Shown here: piece after piece, positions 62,792 to 64,000 of the stretch
Layout: every line of letters starts with the position of its first letter
Numbering within the stretch: position 1 is the first letter of the stretch
Assembly (NCBI GenBank): GCA_942491575.1
Contig: CALOBT010000031.1
Location: forward strand, 62,001-126,000
Direction: 5' to 3'
DNA: 64,000 nucleotides
Source of the DNA: CAZHNW01 sp942491575
GTDB taxonomy: Bacteria; Spirochaetota; UBA4802; UBA5550
Notes under the pieces: model-generated
What the model was told of the DNA's origin: nothing
The model's input: the letters and a program-made list of their open reading frames with translations, nothing else
Database searches by the model: none
Program-made: the position numbers and the translations under genes

Positions 62792-63102
62792 ATGTATAAA
62801 ATCCTCTGGATTCGCCATTGGCAAGGATTTCAGAATATTTACAGCCAGTGTTTTCAGGCTAGTTTCGGGTCTTTCTCTGAAGATAAAAAGGAGGGAGTTG
62901 AAAAACTGATTAAATTTGGTAAATTTCAAAACGGTTTCCAGCGGTATACGTGCCCCTGCTGCGGTACGATACTGGCAGGACCTTTTAGTGTAAATCCCGT
63001 TTATGTCTTTCCTGTGCCAGAAAACGGTTCTTTGGATTGTCCCATAATTTAACTACTAAAAGAATAAAGATTAAGATCTTTTTTGATTTTTTAGTTGCCT
63101 GA
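62792..63102 (+). pseudogene. IS91-type transposase remnant (zinc-binding N-terminal domain)
   Basis: Frame 1 from 62792 reads GVEKLIKFGKFQNGFQRYTC then PCCGTILAGPF, and a second frame from about 62985 reads CKSRLCLSCARKRFFGLSHN and stops at 63102. Joined, these give the zinc-binding domain found at the start of IS91-family transposases (CPCCG ... FSCKSRxCxSC). A frameshift and loss of the catalytic part leave only this piece. No terminal sequences were recognised. The gap 62655-62791 shows nothing. Confidence 0.65.
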
Positions 63103-63140
63103 ATTTATGTCCAGTATGAAACTCGAATCTGGGTAAATAA

Positions 63141-63779
63141 ATGAATATCGAAATCCATAATATTCTCCTGAATCTCTATTACACAGGCGTAGCAACAGCA
63201 TTCCTTGTGAGAGATATTTTCTGGCTCCGCATTGTAATGATTATGGCTGCATGCTGTGTAATCTCTTATGGTGTAATCACGTCTAACAATACAGTTATAA
63301 TCTGGAATTCAATTTTTCTCAGCATTAATACATTCTGGGTTGTCCGTCTCTATATTGAACGAAGGCCCATCCCCTTAAGTAATGATCTTCTGGAGCTTTA
63401 CGGCTCTGTTTTCTATGATATGTCAAAACAGGAATTTTTGCATCTATGGAAGCAGGGAATCATAAAAAAAGCACAGGATTCTCTCCTCTGTAAAGAAGGT
63501 GAATTATACAACAGTGTATCATGCATAATATCAGGTACAGTAATTGTTATTAAAAGCAACAGTACAGTTAAAGAATTGGGCAGAGGGAAATTCTTTGCAG
63601 AGATGAGTTTTTTGACCAGGCAACCGGCTTCTGCAGATGTTATTGCAGAAAATGAAGTAACTTATATTACATGGTCAAGACATGCCATTGATAATATGAA
63701 GAAGGTTTACCCTGAACTTCCACAGAAGCTACAGCTAATTATCAGTAAGGACCTGGCGTTTAAACTAAAGTCAAGCTGA
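63141..63779 (+). CDS. Popeye-like membrane protein with cyclic-nucleotide-binding domain
   Basis: 212 aa. Three closely spaced helices (about 12-72), then a cyclic-nucleotide-binding fold (about 90-205) with EGELYNSVSCIISGTVIVI and the phosphate-binding cassette GKFFAEMSFLTRQPASAD. The cassette has Ala-Glu-Met in place of Gly-Glu and Pro-Ala-Ser-Ala where an Arg usually binds the phosphate, so ligand preference may differ. The plan of three helices plus this domain is that of Popeye-domain proteins. Single gene. Confidence 0.78.
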   Translation: MNIEIHNILLNLYYTGVATAFLVRDIFWLRIVMIMAACCVISYGVITSNNTVIIWNSIFLSINTFWVVRLYIERRPIPLSNDLLELYGSVFYDMSKQEFLHLWKQGIIKKAQDSLLCKEGELYNSVSCIISGTVIVIKSNSTVKELGRGKFFAEMSFLTRQPASADVIAENEVTYITWSRHAIDNMKKVYPELPQKLQLIISKDLAFKLKSS

Positions 63780-63821
63780 CTGGATAATTTGGAAACAGAG
63801 CCCTTTGAGTCCCAAAACAGC

Positions 63822-63905
63822 TTAATTTGAAATAACTACGGCGATGACTAAGAATATAACTATAACAATAATTGCCGCAGCTAATCTTTTAAAATCTATT
63901 TCCAT
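63822..63905 (-). CDS. 27-aa single-helix membrane ORF with promoter and strong ribosome site
   Basis: ATG 63905 with GGGAGG four bases upstream. The product has an acidic-basic start (MEIDFKRL) and one long helix of Ala, Ile and Val. A promoter lies upstream at 63960-63988. It resembles small membrane proteins that associate with larger complexes; the partner is unknown. No family recognised. Confidence 0.6.
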   Translation of the reverse strand: MEIDFKRLAAAIIVIVIFLVIAVVISN

Positions 63906-63924
63906 ATTGCCTCCCGAATCATTT

Positions 63925-63952
63925 TACAGCATGCTGTATTACCTTTAAAGGT
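63925..63952. promoter_or_regulatory. Two palindromes in the leader of the 27-aa ORF
   Basis: TACAGCATGCTGTA (63925-63938) and ACCTTTAAAGGT (63941-63952) are both perfect and lie between the promoter and the ribosome site. They could be operators. Confidence 0.45.
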
Positions 63953-63959
63953 TTTACAT

Positions 63960-63988
63960 AGTATAAATAATATTTCCGGATATATCAA
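63960..63988 (-). promoter_or_regulatory. Sigma-70-type promoter of the 27-aa ORF
   Basis: On the minus strand TTGATA (63988-63983), a 17-base spacer and TATACT (63965-63960). Confidence 0.6.
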
Positions 63989-64000
63989 CTTTTTATATTA

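Overview
The window looks like part of a Gram-negative bacterial chromosome, most likely a Spirochaetota member. The lineage call is an inference. It rests on two complete V/A-type ATPase operons, many lipoproteins, outer-membrane beta-barrels (FadL-like, MetA-type) and AraC regulators carrying membrane-embedded N-terminal halves. No rRNA, tRNA, CRISPR array or intact mobile element was seen.

Layout. 1-5 kb: a truncated histidine kinase next to an NMT1/THI5-type binding lipoprotein, a small membrane protein divergent from an AbrB-type regulator across a 32-bp perfect palindrome, and an M28 peptidase. 5.1-22.9 kb: two V/A-ATPase operons in tandem on the + strand. Operon 1 (G-I-K-E-C-F-A-B-D) has a four-helix K subunit with a sodium-site signature. 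Operon 2 (G-C-I-K-F-E-A-B-D) has a two-helix K subunit without it. An RsbR N-terminal-like sensor gene with its own promoter lies between them, and a 39-codon membrane ORF closes operon 2. 22.9-34 kb: a universal stress protein, a PilZ protein, envelope proteins, an acyl-CoA ligase, a TrhA/hemolysin III protein and the NAD-salvage pair pncB-pncA.

34-50 kb is gene-poor and AT-richer. It holds a DUF2185-ankyrin protein, two outer-membrane proteins, an AraC regulator, two lipoprotein genes that each appear broken by one frameshift, gene remnants (including a TetR fragment), a dispersed stem-loop element present three times, another repeat present twice, a ComFB protein and a pair of zinc-ribbon membrane proteins. 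50-64 kb: a beta-barrel pair downstream of a 20-bp palindrome, a paralogue of the 23.9-kb envelope protein, a nitroreductase-ferredoxin operon, two more membrane-AraC regulators, a PlsC acyltransferase, an alkyl-sulfatase-like hydrolase, an IS91-type transposase remnant, a Popeye-like cyclic-nucleotide protein and a 27-codon ORF behind a good promoter.

How it fits together. The ATPase block would give the cell two rotary machines that may differ in ion specificity and gear ratio. The accessory half is mostly envelope proteins and sensors (PilZ, ComFB, cyclic-nucleotide, RsbR-like, 7TM-AraC) mixed with decaying genes.
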